Under the pieces are notes generated by a model. The model did no database searches. It saw nothing but the letters and a program-made list of their open reading frames with translations, and had not been told where the DNA came from. A stretch of 64,000 bases of DNA, from assembly GCF_024721175.1 (NCBI RefSeq), contig NZ_CP099401.1, positions 434,001 to 498,000 on the forward strand, written 5' to 3'. The DNA is from Rhizobium sp. Pop5. GTDB lineage: Bacteria > Pseudomonadota > Alphaproteobacteria > Rhizobiales > Rhizobiaceae. A program made the translations under genes and the position numbers. Of this stretch, positions 27,756 to 35,598 are shown one piece after another (within the stretch, counting starts at the first letter, position 1; each line of letters begins with the position of its first letter).

Positions 27756-28936
27756 CTGATTGCGCCGATTGCCGCCTTGACCCAGTCGAGGCGTTTTGCC
27801 GGTATCAGGCCGTAATTGTAGAAGTTGACGCCGTCGGCGCCGGCATCGACGGCGGCCTTGGCGCGTGCGGCTAGGATCGCAGGGCCGTCGACCTCGGGAT
27901 AGAAGACGCGCAGGCCCACGCCAAGGAACTTTTCCGGCCCGATCGCATCCCGGCCGGTTCGGATAACATCGGCGACAGCATCCGGCTGCATATCGTAACA
28001 GCAGAGGATCGCTCCGTCGCAGAGCTTGCCGACGGCTGCGAGATCGACGCCGCCAAGCCAGCCGTCCTTCAGATCGATCAATACAATGCGGCTTGCCGGA
28101 TCCGCGGCCGCCTTGATCTCGCCGATCAGGCTGGTCACCGGTTCGCTGCGCCAGGCGAGAAAGGCATGCAGCTCGGAATGATTGCGGAAGGCATCGATGC
28201 CGGCTGCCGGGAAGTTGGGGAATTGCCGCTCCGGGATATCGCGTTCGCAAAGCTCCGTGATGAAACGTGCGGCGGTTCTGCGCGCGCCTTCCACCGGCAC
28301 GCCGACCTTTCCCGCACGCGCCGTGCAATGGTCGCAGAAGCAGAGCGACAGCAGGAAATCGTCTTCGGCGTTGAGGCCGACGCCGTCTTTCTCGTGGTGA
28401 TATTCATGTGCGAAGCCCATGAAGTTCGGACTTTCCAGTTCCACCATGTCAGGCCGGTAATTCGTCGTGATGTCGCGGACAAGGGTGACGACATAGTCCC
28501 TCGCCGCCGGGCTGGAGGGGCAAAGATTATAATAGTTCGGATTGCCGAAGGCGTTCCGCGTTACGTGATCGGGATGCAGCATGCCGAGGCGGGTATTGTG
28601 AAGGCAGACCGTCCAGCAGGAGACCTCGAGGCCAGTCATCTCTCGCCCTTTGACCAGCGCTTCCAGCATGTCGCCGCGCTCGGCGACATTCGCAGCCATC
28701 AGCGGCCGGATCACCTTGTCCTGCCACAGGCTTTCATCAGGCCGGAAATAGACCGTTCCGTCCTCTGGGAAATAGGCCTTCCCAAGCGGGCTTCGCGGCT
28801 GAAGGAAGCGGCCGGCGTGATAAGAGGTCGCCAGGCTGACGGTGTTAAGGCCCGTGCGCTCGCGAAGCTCGGCGGCAAAGGCATCGAGCCCCTGATCCTG
28901 AATATCCCAGGGGTAAGTCCACATGGAAAGATGCAT
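27752..28936 (-). CDS. TIM-barrel protein of unknown function (glycosidase-like)
   Basis: A 394-residue protein with no signal peptide. It starts MHLSMWTYPWDIQDQG and has features of a (beta/alpha)8 barrel: strands such as GLEVSCWTVCLHN, PDMVELESPNFMGFAHE and GVGLRVFYPEVDG, with several acidic residues at strand ends. A CFCDHC motif near residue 200 could bind a metal. I do not recognise a characterised family; barrels of this general look resemble glycoside hydrolases. It faces the deacylase gene, and its promoter carries the second copy of the motif found before the ABC operon, so it may belong to the same pathway. Confidence 0.75.
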   Translation of the reverse strand: MHLSMWTYPWDIQDQGLDAFAAELRERTGLNTVSLATSYHAGRFLQPRSPLGKAYFPEDGTVYFRPDESLWQDKVIRPLMAANVAERGDMLEALVKGREMTGLEVSCWTVCLHNTRLGMLHPDHVTRNAFGNPNYYNLCPSSPAARDYVVTLVRDITTNYRPDMVELESPNFMGFAHEYHHEKDGVGLNAEDDFLLSLCFCDHCTARAGKVGVPVEGARRTAARFITELCERDIPERQFPNFPAAGIDAFRNHSELHAFLAWRSEPVTSLIGEIKAAADPASRIVLIDLKDGWLGGVDLAAVGKLCDGAILCCYDMQPDAVADVIRTGRDAIGPEKFLGVGLRVFYPEVDGPAILAARAKAAVDAGADGVNFYNYGLIPAKRLDWVKAAIGAIS

Positions 28937-28955
28937 GGCGCGCTCCCGTCAAGCC

Positions 28956-28977
28956 TGTCCATTTTATAGAACATGTG
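28956..28977 (+). promoter_or_regulatory. operator-like motif, copy 2 (upstream of the TIM-barrel gene)
   Basis: TGTCCA-TTTTAT-AGAACATGTG matches copy 1 at 19484-19505 in 16 of 22 positions. It lies 19 bases from the TIM-barrel ATG, in the same orientation relative to its gene as copy 1. More TGTCC elements follow at 28976-28980 and 28988-28992, with an inverted GGACA at 29009-29013, so several dimers may bind here. Confidence 0.5.
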
Positions 28978-29018
28978 TCCACAATAGTGTCCAGACCGAT
29001 TTTTGGACGGACAAATTG

Positions 29019-30089
29019 TCAGTTCTTCGGAGGAGCGATGCTTTCCCGCAATATAAGACTGCTGGGGATGACGGTGCGGGTCGCCACCGCATTTTGTGTC
29101 CGGCCCATGACGTCGAGCAGGAGATCCACCGCCGCGCCCCCCATCTCTTCTACCGGCTGCTTGATCGTCGAGAGCGGTGGCGAAGAGAATTCGCAGACGG
29201 GGGAGCCGTCGAAGGAGACGACGGAGAGATCACCGGGAATGCTCAAGCCGGCGCGCTGGATGCGGCTCATGAACGAGATCGCCATGTCGTCGCTCGTCGC
29301 GATGACGGCTGTCGGCCTGACGGCAAGCTTCAAGAAATCGTCGACCGCGCGAACGCCTGTCTCGAAACCGTGCTGATATTCGAGATCGCCGCCGGATGTG
29401 GATACGGCGTCCTCGGAAAGTCCCCCTGCCCGGAGCGCCTCGAGCACGCCGCCATACCGTTCGACGTCATGATAGTTGCCTTTGGGACCGGCGATATAGA
29501 GAAACCGCCGATGACCCAGGCGGATGAGTTCCGCCGTCGCTTCGCGTATCGCCTCCCGATCGTTGGTCACGACGCTTGGCAATCCGGCGTCGCTCATGTC
29601 GAACAGCATCGAGACGATCGGCAGCCCTGCGCCCGCAGGTGAGCGGCCGTCGACCTCGGGAAGCTTCGACGAGAAGATGATGGCGCCCCGGACCGTTCCG
29701 CCGAAGGCAAGATTGAGAATGTGCCGCTCGGAGGCTTCCTCGCGGTCGAGATTGGCGATCATCAAGTTATATCCCTGCTGAATCAGGGACTTGTTGATGC
29801 TCTGCAGAACCTGCGGAATGATCTGTGATGCGCCGTAGTAAGGCGACCCGGGCAAAATGATCATGATCGTATTTGACTTGCCGACCCTGAGGCCGCGCGC
29901 CATCGCGTTCGGAGTATAGCCAAGCTGCTTGGCGGCCGCGTTGATCTTGGCGCGCGTCTTCTCGTTGACCCGTCCGGGATTGGTAAGCGCCCGGCTGACC
30001 GTCGAGATCGCAACGCCGGCAAGCCGCGCGACGTCGGCCATTAATGCGCCCGACTGCTCCTCTCCCGCGACATCCTTGTTTTTATTCAC
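29019..30089 (-). CDS. LacI family transcriptional regulator
   Basis: A 356-residue repressor. The N-terminal helix-turn-helix reads ADVARLAGVAISTVSRALTNP (in the usual LacI arrangement, about residues 18-40), followed by a hinge with the GYTPNAMARGL motif and a periplasmic-binding-protein-like sensor. The GTG start has GGGAGA upstream; an internal ATG at residue 17 lacks a close ribosome site. It diverges from the isomerase/ABC/GMC operon. Two LacI-type palindromes lie between them. Confidence 0.9.
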   Translation of the reverse strand: MNKNKDVAGEEQSGALMADVARLAGVAISTVSRALTNPGRVNEKTRAKINAAAKQLGYTPNAMARGLRVGKSNTIMIILPGSPYYGASQIIPQVLQSINKSLIQQGYNLMIANLDREEASERHILNLAFGGTVRGAIIFSSKLPEVDGRSPAGAGLPIVSMLFDMSDAGLPSVVTNDREAIREATAELIRLGHRRFLYIAGPKGNYHDVERYGGVLEALRAGGLSEDAVSTSGGDLEYQHGFETGVRAVDDFLKLAVRPTAVIATSDDMAISFMSRIQRAGLSIPGDLSVVSFDGSPVCEFSSPPLSTIKQPVEEMGGAAVDLLLDVMGRTQNAVATRTVIPSSLILRESIAPPKN

Positions 30090-30148
30090 GTTTGTGGCTT
30101 TCTCCCGGATGTTCCGATTTGCAACTCTAAGGCAGGCGCCGATTTATA

Positions 30149-30160
30149 GCAAACGTTTGC
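30149..30160. promoter_or_regulatory. LacI-type operator 1
   Basis: GCAAACGTTTGC is a perfect 12-base palindrome with the central CG that is the hallmark of LacI-family sites. It lies 60 bases before the lacI start and probably serves autoregulation. Confidence 0.7.
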
Positions 30161-30206
30161 CAAAAATCGCTTGCTTAAAAAACCAGCTTGATTATCATCT
30201 GAGCAT

Positions 30207-30220
30207 GGCAAACGATTGCC
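30207..30220. promoter_or_regulatory. LacI-type operator 2
   Basis: GGCAAACGATTGCC is a near-perfect palindrome sharing GCAAACG with operator 1. The two centres are 59 bases apart, so looping between them is possible. It is the site closer to the isomerase operon. Confidence 0.7.
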
Positions 30221-30310
30221 AACCCTTAATGCATTGAAATCCGTGGCTTATTGGATGTGGAACTCCCGTTCCGCACGCGGGTAGGTCATGCCTCGAGAAG
30301 TGGATAGGTT

Positions 30311-31261
30311 ATGGCTGGCGACAGGCTGCGTTTCGGCGTCGATCTCGTGACATTCTTTCATCCCGGTTTCTGGGGCGTCGACAGCCATGATGCGATCGTC
30401 GATCATGCGCGGGCTCAGCCGCGGACCTTCTGGGACAAGATCCTCGACAGCGTCCAGGCTTCCGACGTGACCGGCGTCGAGCTGACCTTCTCTCCCTTCA
30501 ACTGGCAGGACGCGATCAAGACCTATGGTTCGATCGATGCCTTTGCCGGCGAACTGGCAAAGCGCGGCCTGACGCTGTGCAGCGGCTTCTTCGCGGAGCT
30601 GGAGGCGGCGGGCGATTTCGCCGAGCCCGAAGCCCAGCGCGCATTGATCGACAAGGCGGAGCGCTACGCCGATTTCCTGAAGGCCTGCGGCAGCGACATC
30701 ATGGTCATCGGTGCGCCGCTTCGCCAGACGCTCGGCGCCCAGCCGGTGCAGTTCCATGATTTCGACCGCGCCAAGGTGATCGCCGATTTCCTCAACCGGC
30801 TCGGCGCGACCCTTTATGCCAAGGGCGTGCGGCTTGCGCTGCACACCGAGGCGCATTCGATCTTTGCTGCGGCCCGCGACGTCGACCTGTTGATGCTTTT
30901 GACCGACCCGGCCTATGTGCACATGTGCCCGGACACGGCGCATATCATCGTTGCCGGTTCCGATCCCGTTCAGCTCGTCGATCGCCATCACGAGCGCATG
31001 ATCATCGCCCACTGGAAGGACGCGATCGGCCCGATGCCTCCCGATACGCCGATCGACAAGCACATCCATGAACGCCACCAGCCCTATTTCTGTGGCTTCG
31101 GCCTCGGACGGGTCGACTGGCCGGCCTGGATCCGGCTGCTGCGCGACCGAGCCTATGAAGGCTGGGCGATCCTCGAACTCGATGCCGCGCCGAATCCCGT
31201 CCGCGACATCGCCAACGGGCTCACGCTCGTCCGGCAGGCGCTCCTGCCAATCTACCGCTGA
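30311..31261 (+). CDS. sugar phosphate isomerase/epimerase-type TIM barrel
   Basis: A 316-residue AP-endonuclease-2-like barrel. Candidate metal ligands are Glu in LALHTEAHSIF (about 180), Asp/His in CPDTAHI (about 213), His in IIAHWKD (about 240) and Glu in AILELDAAP (about 290). The fold covers inosose dehydratase (IolE), tagatose epimerase and 3-keto-glycoside beta-eliminases. It is the first gene of an operon with a sugar ABC importer and a GMC oxidoreductase, which favours a keto-sugar substrate. Confidence 0.82.
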   Translation: MAGDRLRFGVDLVTFFHPGFWGVDSHDAIVDHARAQPRTFWDKILDSVQASDVTGVELTFSPFNWQDAIKTYGSIDAFAGELAKRGLTLCSGFFAELEAAGDFAEPEAQRALIDKAERYADFLKACGSDIMVIGAPLRQTLGAQPVQFHDFDRAKVIADFLNRLGATLYAKGVRLALHTEAHSIFAAARDVDLLMLLTDPAYVHMCPDTAHIIVAGSDPVQLVDRHHERMIIAHWKDAIGPMPPDTPIDKHIHERHQPYFCGFGLGRVDWPAWIRLLRDRAYEGWAILELDAAPNPVRDIANGLTLVRQALLPIYR

Positions 31262-31318
31262 TACTATTCCGAAGACGACAAACGCCCCGCCAAGAGGGCA
31301 TTTTCAAGAGGTGGAACA

Positions 31319-32551
31319 ATGAAGACCATGATGAAGCTTTTTCTTGCCGGCGTGGCTCTCGCCGGTCTCTTCGCCGCGGCGCAGGCCGAGGACAAGCCGA
31401 CGATCGAGATCATGTCGTCCTGGACGTCGGGCGGCGAAGCCGCGGCCCTTAACGTCATCAAGACGGAATTCGAAAAGCGCGGCGGCGTCTGGAAGGATTC
31501 CTCAATCGCCGGTTTCGGCGCAGCCGACGCCGCTTTCCAGAACCGTATCGTTGCCGGTGATGCGCCCGGCGCCAAGCAGGGCGTCATCGGCCTTGCCGCC
31601 GCCGATTTCGTCAGCCAGGGCCTGTTCAATCCGATCGACGACGTCGCCGCTGCCGGCAAATGGGCCGATGCTTTGCCGAAATCGATCCATGATCTCATTT
31701 CCTATGACGGCAAGGTCTATCTCGCTCCAACAGGCGCCCACGGTGAAAGCTGGGTCTTCTATTCCAAGGAAGCCTTCGGCAAGGCTGGTATCGCGCAGGA
31801 ACCGAAGAGCTGGGACGAGTTCTTCGCCGATCTCGACAAGCTGAAGGCCGCCGGCGTCGTCCCGGTCGCCTGGGGCGGCCAGCCCTGGCAGCAGACCAAG
31901 GTCTTCAACATGATCCTGCTTTCGCAGGTCGGGATCGACGGCTTCCTGAAGATCTATGCCGACAAGGACAAGAGCGAGGCGTCCGTCGAGGGCGTGAAGA
32001 AGACCCTCGAAATCCTCGGCAAGCTGCGCGGCTATGTCGATGCGGGTGCCGCCGGCCGCAACTGGAACGATGCGACCGCCATGCTGATCACTGCCAAAGC
32101 CGGTGTGCAGTTCATGGGCGATTGGGCGAAGGGCGAATTCACCGTTGCCGGCAAGCAGCCAGGCAAGGACTATGGCTGCATGATCGCGCCGGAGTCGAAG
32201 GGCATGGTCTATATCGCCGACTCCCTCTGGTTCCCCAAGACCGGCAAGGCTGCGACCGACAAGGCGCAGAAACTTCTTGCCGAAGTCGTCATGGACCCGA
32301 CCGTCCAGGTCGAGTTCGCCCTCAAAAAGGGCTCGGTTCCGATGCGCTCCGACGTCGACAAGTCGAAACTTGACGCCTGCGCCCAGAAGGGCCTCGAACT
32401 GATGAGCGCCGGCGCCATCGTGCCGGATCAGGCGATCGTGCTCACGCCGCAGCAGGTCGGTGCGCTCGACGATTTCGTCGACGAATATTGGAGCGGCGGT
32501 TCGAACGACGCGGCGTCTGCGGCCGAGAATTTCTTCGCCATCTTCGAGTAG
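31319..32551 (+). CDS. sugar ABC transporter substrate-binding protein (CUT1)
   Basis: Periplasmic binding protein of 410 residues. The signal peptide MKLFLAGVALAGLFAAAQA is cut before EDKPTIEIMSSW. The mature protein has the type-1 extracellular solute-binding layout: TSGGEAAALNVIKTEFEKRGG, LAPTGAHGESWVFYSKEAF and LFIMGDWAKGE-like QFMGDWAKGEF. It resembles glucose/mannose-type binding proteins. GAGGTGG precedes the ATG. Two stable hairpins follow the stop. Confidence 0.9.
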   Translation: MKTMMKLFLAGVALAGLFAAAQAEDKPTIEIMSSWTSGGEAAALNVIKTEFEKRGGVWKDSSIAGFGAADAAFQNRIVAGDAPGAKQGVIGLAAADFVSQGLFNPIDDVAAAGKWADALPKSIHDLISYDGKVYLAPTGAHGESWVFYSKEAFGKAGIAQEPKSWDEFFADLDKLKAAGVVPVAWGGQPWQQTKVFNMILLSQVGIDGFLKIYADKDKSEASVEGVKKTLEILGKLRGYVDAGAAGRNWNDATAMLITAKAGVQFMGDWAKGEFTVAGKQPGKDYGCMIAPESKGMVYIADSLWFPKTGKAATDKAQKLLAEVVMDPTVQVEFALKKGSVPMRSDVDKSKLDACAQKGLELMSAGAIVPDQAIVLTPQQVGALDDFVDEYWSGGSNDAASAAENFFAIFE

Positions 32552-32559
32552 GATCGTGC

Positions 32560-32615
32560 CCGTGGCGCCGGATTGATCCCGACGCCACGGCTGCCGGCCG
32601 CGCGCCCTGCGCGGC
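32560..32615 (+). promoter_or_regulatory. tandem hairpins after the sugar-binding protein
   Basis: Hairpin A pairs CCGTGGCG (32560-32567) with CGCCACGG (32583-32590). Hairpin B pairs GCCGCGC (32597-32603) with GCGCGGC (32609-32615). Neither is followed by T residues. In ABC operons such structures usually protect or partly stop the message so that more binding protein than permease is made. Confidence 0.55.
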
Positions 32616-32651
32616 GGTGCGTGTTCCGCTTTCCCGTCAAAGAGCTGGCCG

Positions 32652-33539
32652 ATGTCCATCAAACGCAAGCGCAATCTTTCCGCGACCATCGCCCTCTTGC
32701 CGACATGGTTTGCCGCGGTCGTGGTCTTCATCGGCACTATGGCCTGGTCGATCCGGCTCTCCTTCACCAATTCCACACTCTTTCCGTCCTCGACCTATGT
32801 CGGCTTTGCGCAGTATTCGAAGCTCTTCGCCTCCGCCAAATGGCTCGCCTCGCTGCAAAATGTGCTGATCTTCGGCGTCCTCTACGTGGCTGGCTGCCTC
32901 GTGCTCGGCTTCCTGCTGGCCGCAGCACTGGACCGCAAGATCCGCTTCGAAAGCGCCTTCAGGACGATCTTCCTCTACCCCTACGCAATGTCCTTCGTGG
33001 TAACAGGGCTGATCTGGCAATGGATGCTCAATCCCACACTCGGCATCCAGGCGAGCGTGCGTTCGCTCGGCTGGGAAAGCTTCGTGCTCGACTGGGTCGT
33101 CAATCGCGACATGGCGATCTATGCGCTGGTGCTCGCCGGCGTATGGCAGGGCGCGGGGCTTGTCATGGTGATTGCGCTCGCCGGCATACGAGGCATCGAG
33201 GCCGAGCAGTGGAAGGCGGCGCGCATAGACGGCATTCCCGTCTGGCGCATCTATGTCTCGATCATCCTTCCCCAGCTCGGGCCGGCGCTCGCCGCTGCCG
33301 GCATGCTGCTCGCCATGGGCGTGATCAAGACCTACGACATCGTCGTCGCCATGACCAATGGCGGCCCCGGCAATGCGACCGAAGTGCCGGCGAAATTCAT
33401 CATGGACAATCTGTTCGGCCGCCAGAACCTCGGCCTCGCCACAGCCGGCGCGACGGTGCTCGTCCTAGGCGTCATCATCGCGGTCGCGCCGTTCCGCTAC
33501 GCGATGCACATGCGCAACCAGGCAAAGGGAGCGGCGTGA
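32652..33539 (+). CDS. sugar ABC transporter permease 1 (CUT1)
   Basis: A 295-residue MalF-type permease with six membrane segments and the EAA loop EAEQWKAARIDGIPVWRIYVS (about 187-207). Its stop overlaps the next start by one base (TGATG). Confidence 0.92.
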   Translation: MSIKRKRNLSATIALLPTWFAAVVVFIGTMAWSIRLSFTNSTLFPSSTYVGFAQYSKLFASAKWLASLQNVLIFGVLYVAGCLVLGFLLAAALDRKIRFESAFRTIFLYPYAMSFVVTGLIWQWMLNPTLGIQASVRSLGWESFVLDWVVNRDMAIYALVLAGVWQGAGLVMVIALAGIRGIEAEQWKAARIDGIPVWRIYVSIILPQLGPALAAAGMLLAMGVIKTYDIVVAMTNGGPGNATEVPAKFIMDNLFGRQNLGLATAGATVLVLGVIIAVAPFRYAMHMRNQAKGAA

Positions 33540-34423
33540 TGACTAAGTCTCACCCGAACGGGCCGAAGCCGGCGCGGATCACAGCGGGACGCATCGGCCT
33601 CTATGCCTTCCTAGTCGCCGCGGCACTTTTCTTCCTTCTGCCCCTTTATACGATGGTGGTCACCTCGCTGAAGTCCATGGACGAAATCCGGCTTGGGCAG
33701 ATATTCGCTCTGCCCGCCGAGCTCGATTTCTCTGCCTGGGTGACCGCCTGGTCGGGCGCCTGCATGGGAACCGTCTGCGTCGGCATCCGCAGCGGCTTCT
33801 GGAATTCGGTGGCGATCACCGTTCCCGCGGTCGCACTCTCGGTCTTCATTGGCGCCGTCAACGGCTATGCGCTGTCGCTCTGGCGGCCGCGCGGGGCAAA
33901 CCTGCTCTTCGGCCTGCTGATGGCCGGGGGGCTCATTCCCTATCAGATCTTCCTCTATCCCATGGTCCGGGCCATGGCGAATATCGGTCTCTACAATTCG
34001 CTCGCCGGCATCATTCTCGTCCATGTCATCTTCGGCCTGCCGCTGGTGACGCTGCTCTTCCGCAACTATTTCGTCAGCGTGCCGGAGGAGCTCTGCAAGG
34101 CCGCGCGCGTCGACGGCGCCGGTTTCTGGCGCATCTTCTTCGAGATCATGCTGCCAATCGCCGTGCCGATGATCGTCGTGGTCTCCATGCTGCAATTCAC
34201 CGGCATCTGGAACGACTTCCTGCTCGGCCTCGTCTTCGCCGGGCGCGACTACCTGCCGATGACCGTGCAGCTCAACAACATCGTCAACACCACGATGGGC
34301 GAGCGCACCTACAACGTGAACATGGCGGCAACAATTTTGACCGCCGTCGTTCCGCTCGCCATCTATTTCCTGTCCGGCCGCTGGTTCGTACGCGGCATCG
34401 CCGCCGGCGCAGTCAAGGGGTAA
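33539..34423 (+). CDS. sugar ABC transporter permease 2 (CUT1)
   Basis: A 294-residue MalG-type permease with six membrane segments and the EAA loop PEELCKAARVDGAGFWRIFFE (about 181-201). The ATG overlaps the stop of permease 1 by one base, so I start here and not at earlier codons in the open frame. Confidence 0.92.
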   Translation: MTKSHPNGPKPARITAGRIGLYAFLVAAALFFLLPLYTMVVTSLKSMDEIRLGQIFALPAELDFSAWVTAWSGACMGTVCVGIRSGFWNSVAITVPAVALSVFIGAVNGYALSLWRPRGANLLFGLLMAGGLIPYQIFLYPMVRAMANIGLYNSLAGIILVHVIFGLPLVTLLFRNYFVSVPEELCKAARVDGAGFWRIFFEIMLPIAVPMIVVVSMLQFTGIWNDFLLGLVFAGRDYLPMTVQLNNIVNTTMGERTYNVNMAATILTAVVPLAIYFLSGRWFVRGIAAGAVKG

Positions 34424-34431
34424 CTCATTCC

Positions 34432-35514
34432 ATGCAATCCGCCGTCTCCGTCAAGGACCTGAAGATCGCCTATGGCGACCATACGGTGATCGAGAAGATG
34501 TCGATCGACATCGCACCCCGCGAATTCCTGGTGCTGCTTGGCCCTTCCGGCTGCGGCAAGTCCACGCTTCTGAACGCCATCGCCGGCCTGCAGGACATTA
34601 CAGCGGGCGAGGTCTGGATCTCAGGCAAGAATGTCAGCTGGGAGGAGCCGAAGGACCGCGGCATCGGCATGGTCTTCCAGTCCTACGCGCTCTACCCGCG
34701 CATGTCGGTCCGCAAGAACCTCTCCTTCGGGCTTCGCGTCGCCGGTCTGCCAAAGGCGGAGATCGAGGCGCGCGTCGCCCGCACGGCCTCGCTTCTCCAT
34801 CTCGATAAATTGCTCGACCGGCGCCCGGCTGAGCTTTCCGGCGGGCAGCGCCAGCGCGTCGCGATCGGCCGGGCGCTGGTGCGTGAAGTCGATGTCTTCC
34901 TTTTCGACGAACCGCTGTCGAACCTCGATGCCAAGCTGCGCAACGAATTGCGCGTCGAGATCAAGAAGCTGCACCAGCGCCTCGGCAACACCATGATCTA
35001 TGTGACCCACGATCAGGTCGAAGCCCTGACGCTCGCCGACCGGATCGCCATCATGCGCGACGGCGTGATCCAGCAGCTCGCCTCCCCGGCCGAGATCTAC
35101 CGCCGCCCGGCCAATCTCTTCGTTGCCGGCTTCATCGGCGCTCCGGCGATGAATTTCATCGAGGGCCGGATTGAGCAAGGCCGCGGGTCGCCGATCTTCC
35201 GGAGCAATGGCTTGGCCTTCGATCTCTCCGGTTACTCTTTCCGCGCAGCCGCGGCAGAAGGACCGGCGACGCTCGGTTTTCGCCCCGAGCATCTTGTACT
35301 CGACGGAACGGCAAGCGGCCTGCCGATCATCCCGGGCCGTGTTTCCGTCGTCGAGCCGATGGGATCGGATGCCGTCGTCTGGTTTGATTGGGGAGACCAA
35401 AGCCTATCGCTCCGGCTGATGGGCGACGTCACTCTCGAGCCCGGCGACGCGGTGTCGTCCGGCCTCGATATTGCCAAGGCCTCCCTCTTCGGCGCCGACG
35501 GATCGCGGCTGTGA
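34432..35514 (+). CDS. sugar ABC transporter ATP-binding protein (UgpC/MalK type)
   Basis: A 360-residue ATPase with Walker A GPSGCGKST, Q-loop VFQSYALYP, signature LSGGQRQR, Walker B VFLFDEPLSNLD and switch VTHDQVEA. A C-terminal TOBE domain (about 235-355) is where MalK-type ATPases meet regulators. Eight bases after permease 2. Confidence 0.93.
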   Translation: MQSAVSVKDLKIAYGDHTVIEKMSIDIAPREFLVLLGPSGCGKSTLLNAIAGLQDITAGEVWISGKNVSWEEPKDRGIGMVFQSYALYPRMSVRKNLSFGLRVAGLPKAEIEARVARTASLLHLDKLLDRRPAELSGGQRQRVAIGRALVREVDVFLFDEPLSNLDAKLRNELRVEIKKLHQRLGNTMIYVTHDQVEALTLADRIAIMRDGVIQQLASPAEIYRRPANLFVAGFIGAPAMNFIEGRIEQGRGSPIFRSNGLAFDLSGYSFRAAAAEGPATLGFRPEHLVLDGTASGLPIIPGRVSVVEPMGSDAVVWFDWGDQSLSLRLMGDVTLEPGDAVSSGLDIAKASLFGADGSRL

Positions 35515-35598
35515 CGCGCTATCCCTTCGTTTTCCTGCAATTGCGGTCGCGCCTCCCACCGTCTTGAGGATTGCTTCAGAAACAGGATTTGGAAAGAT

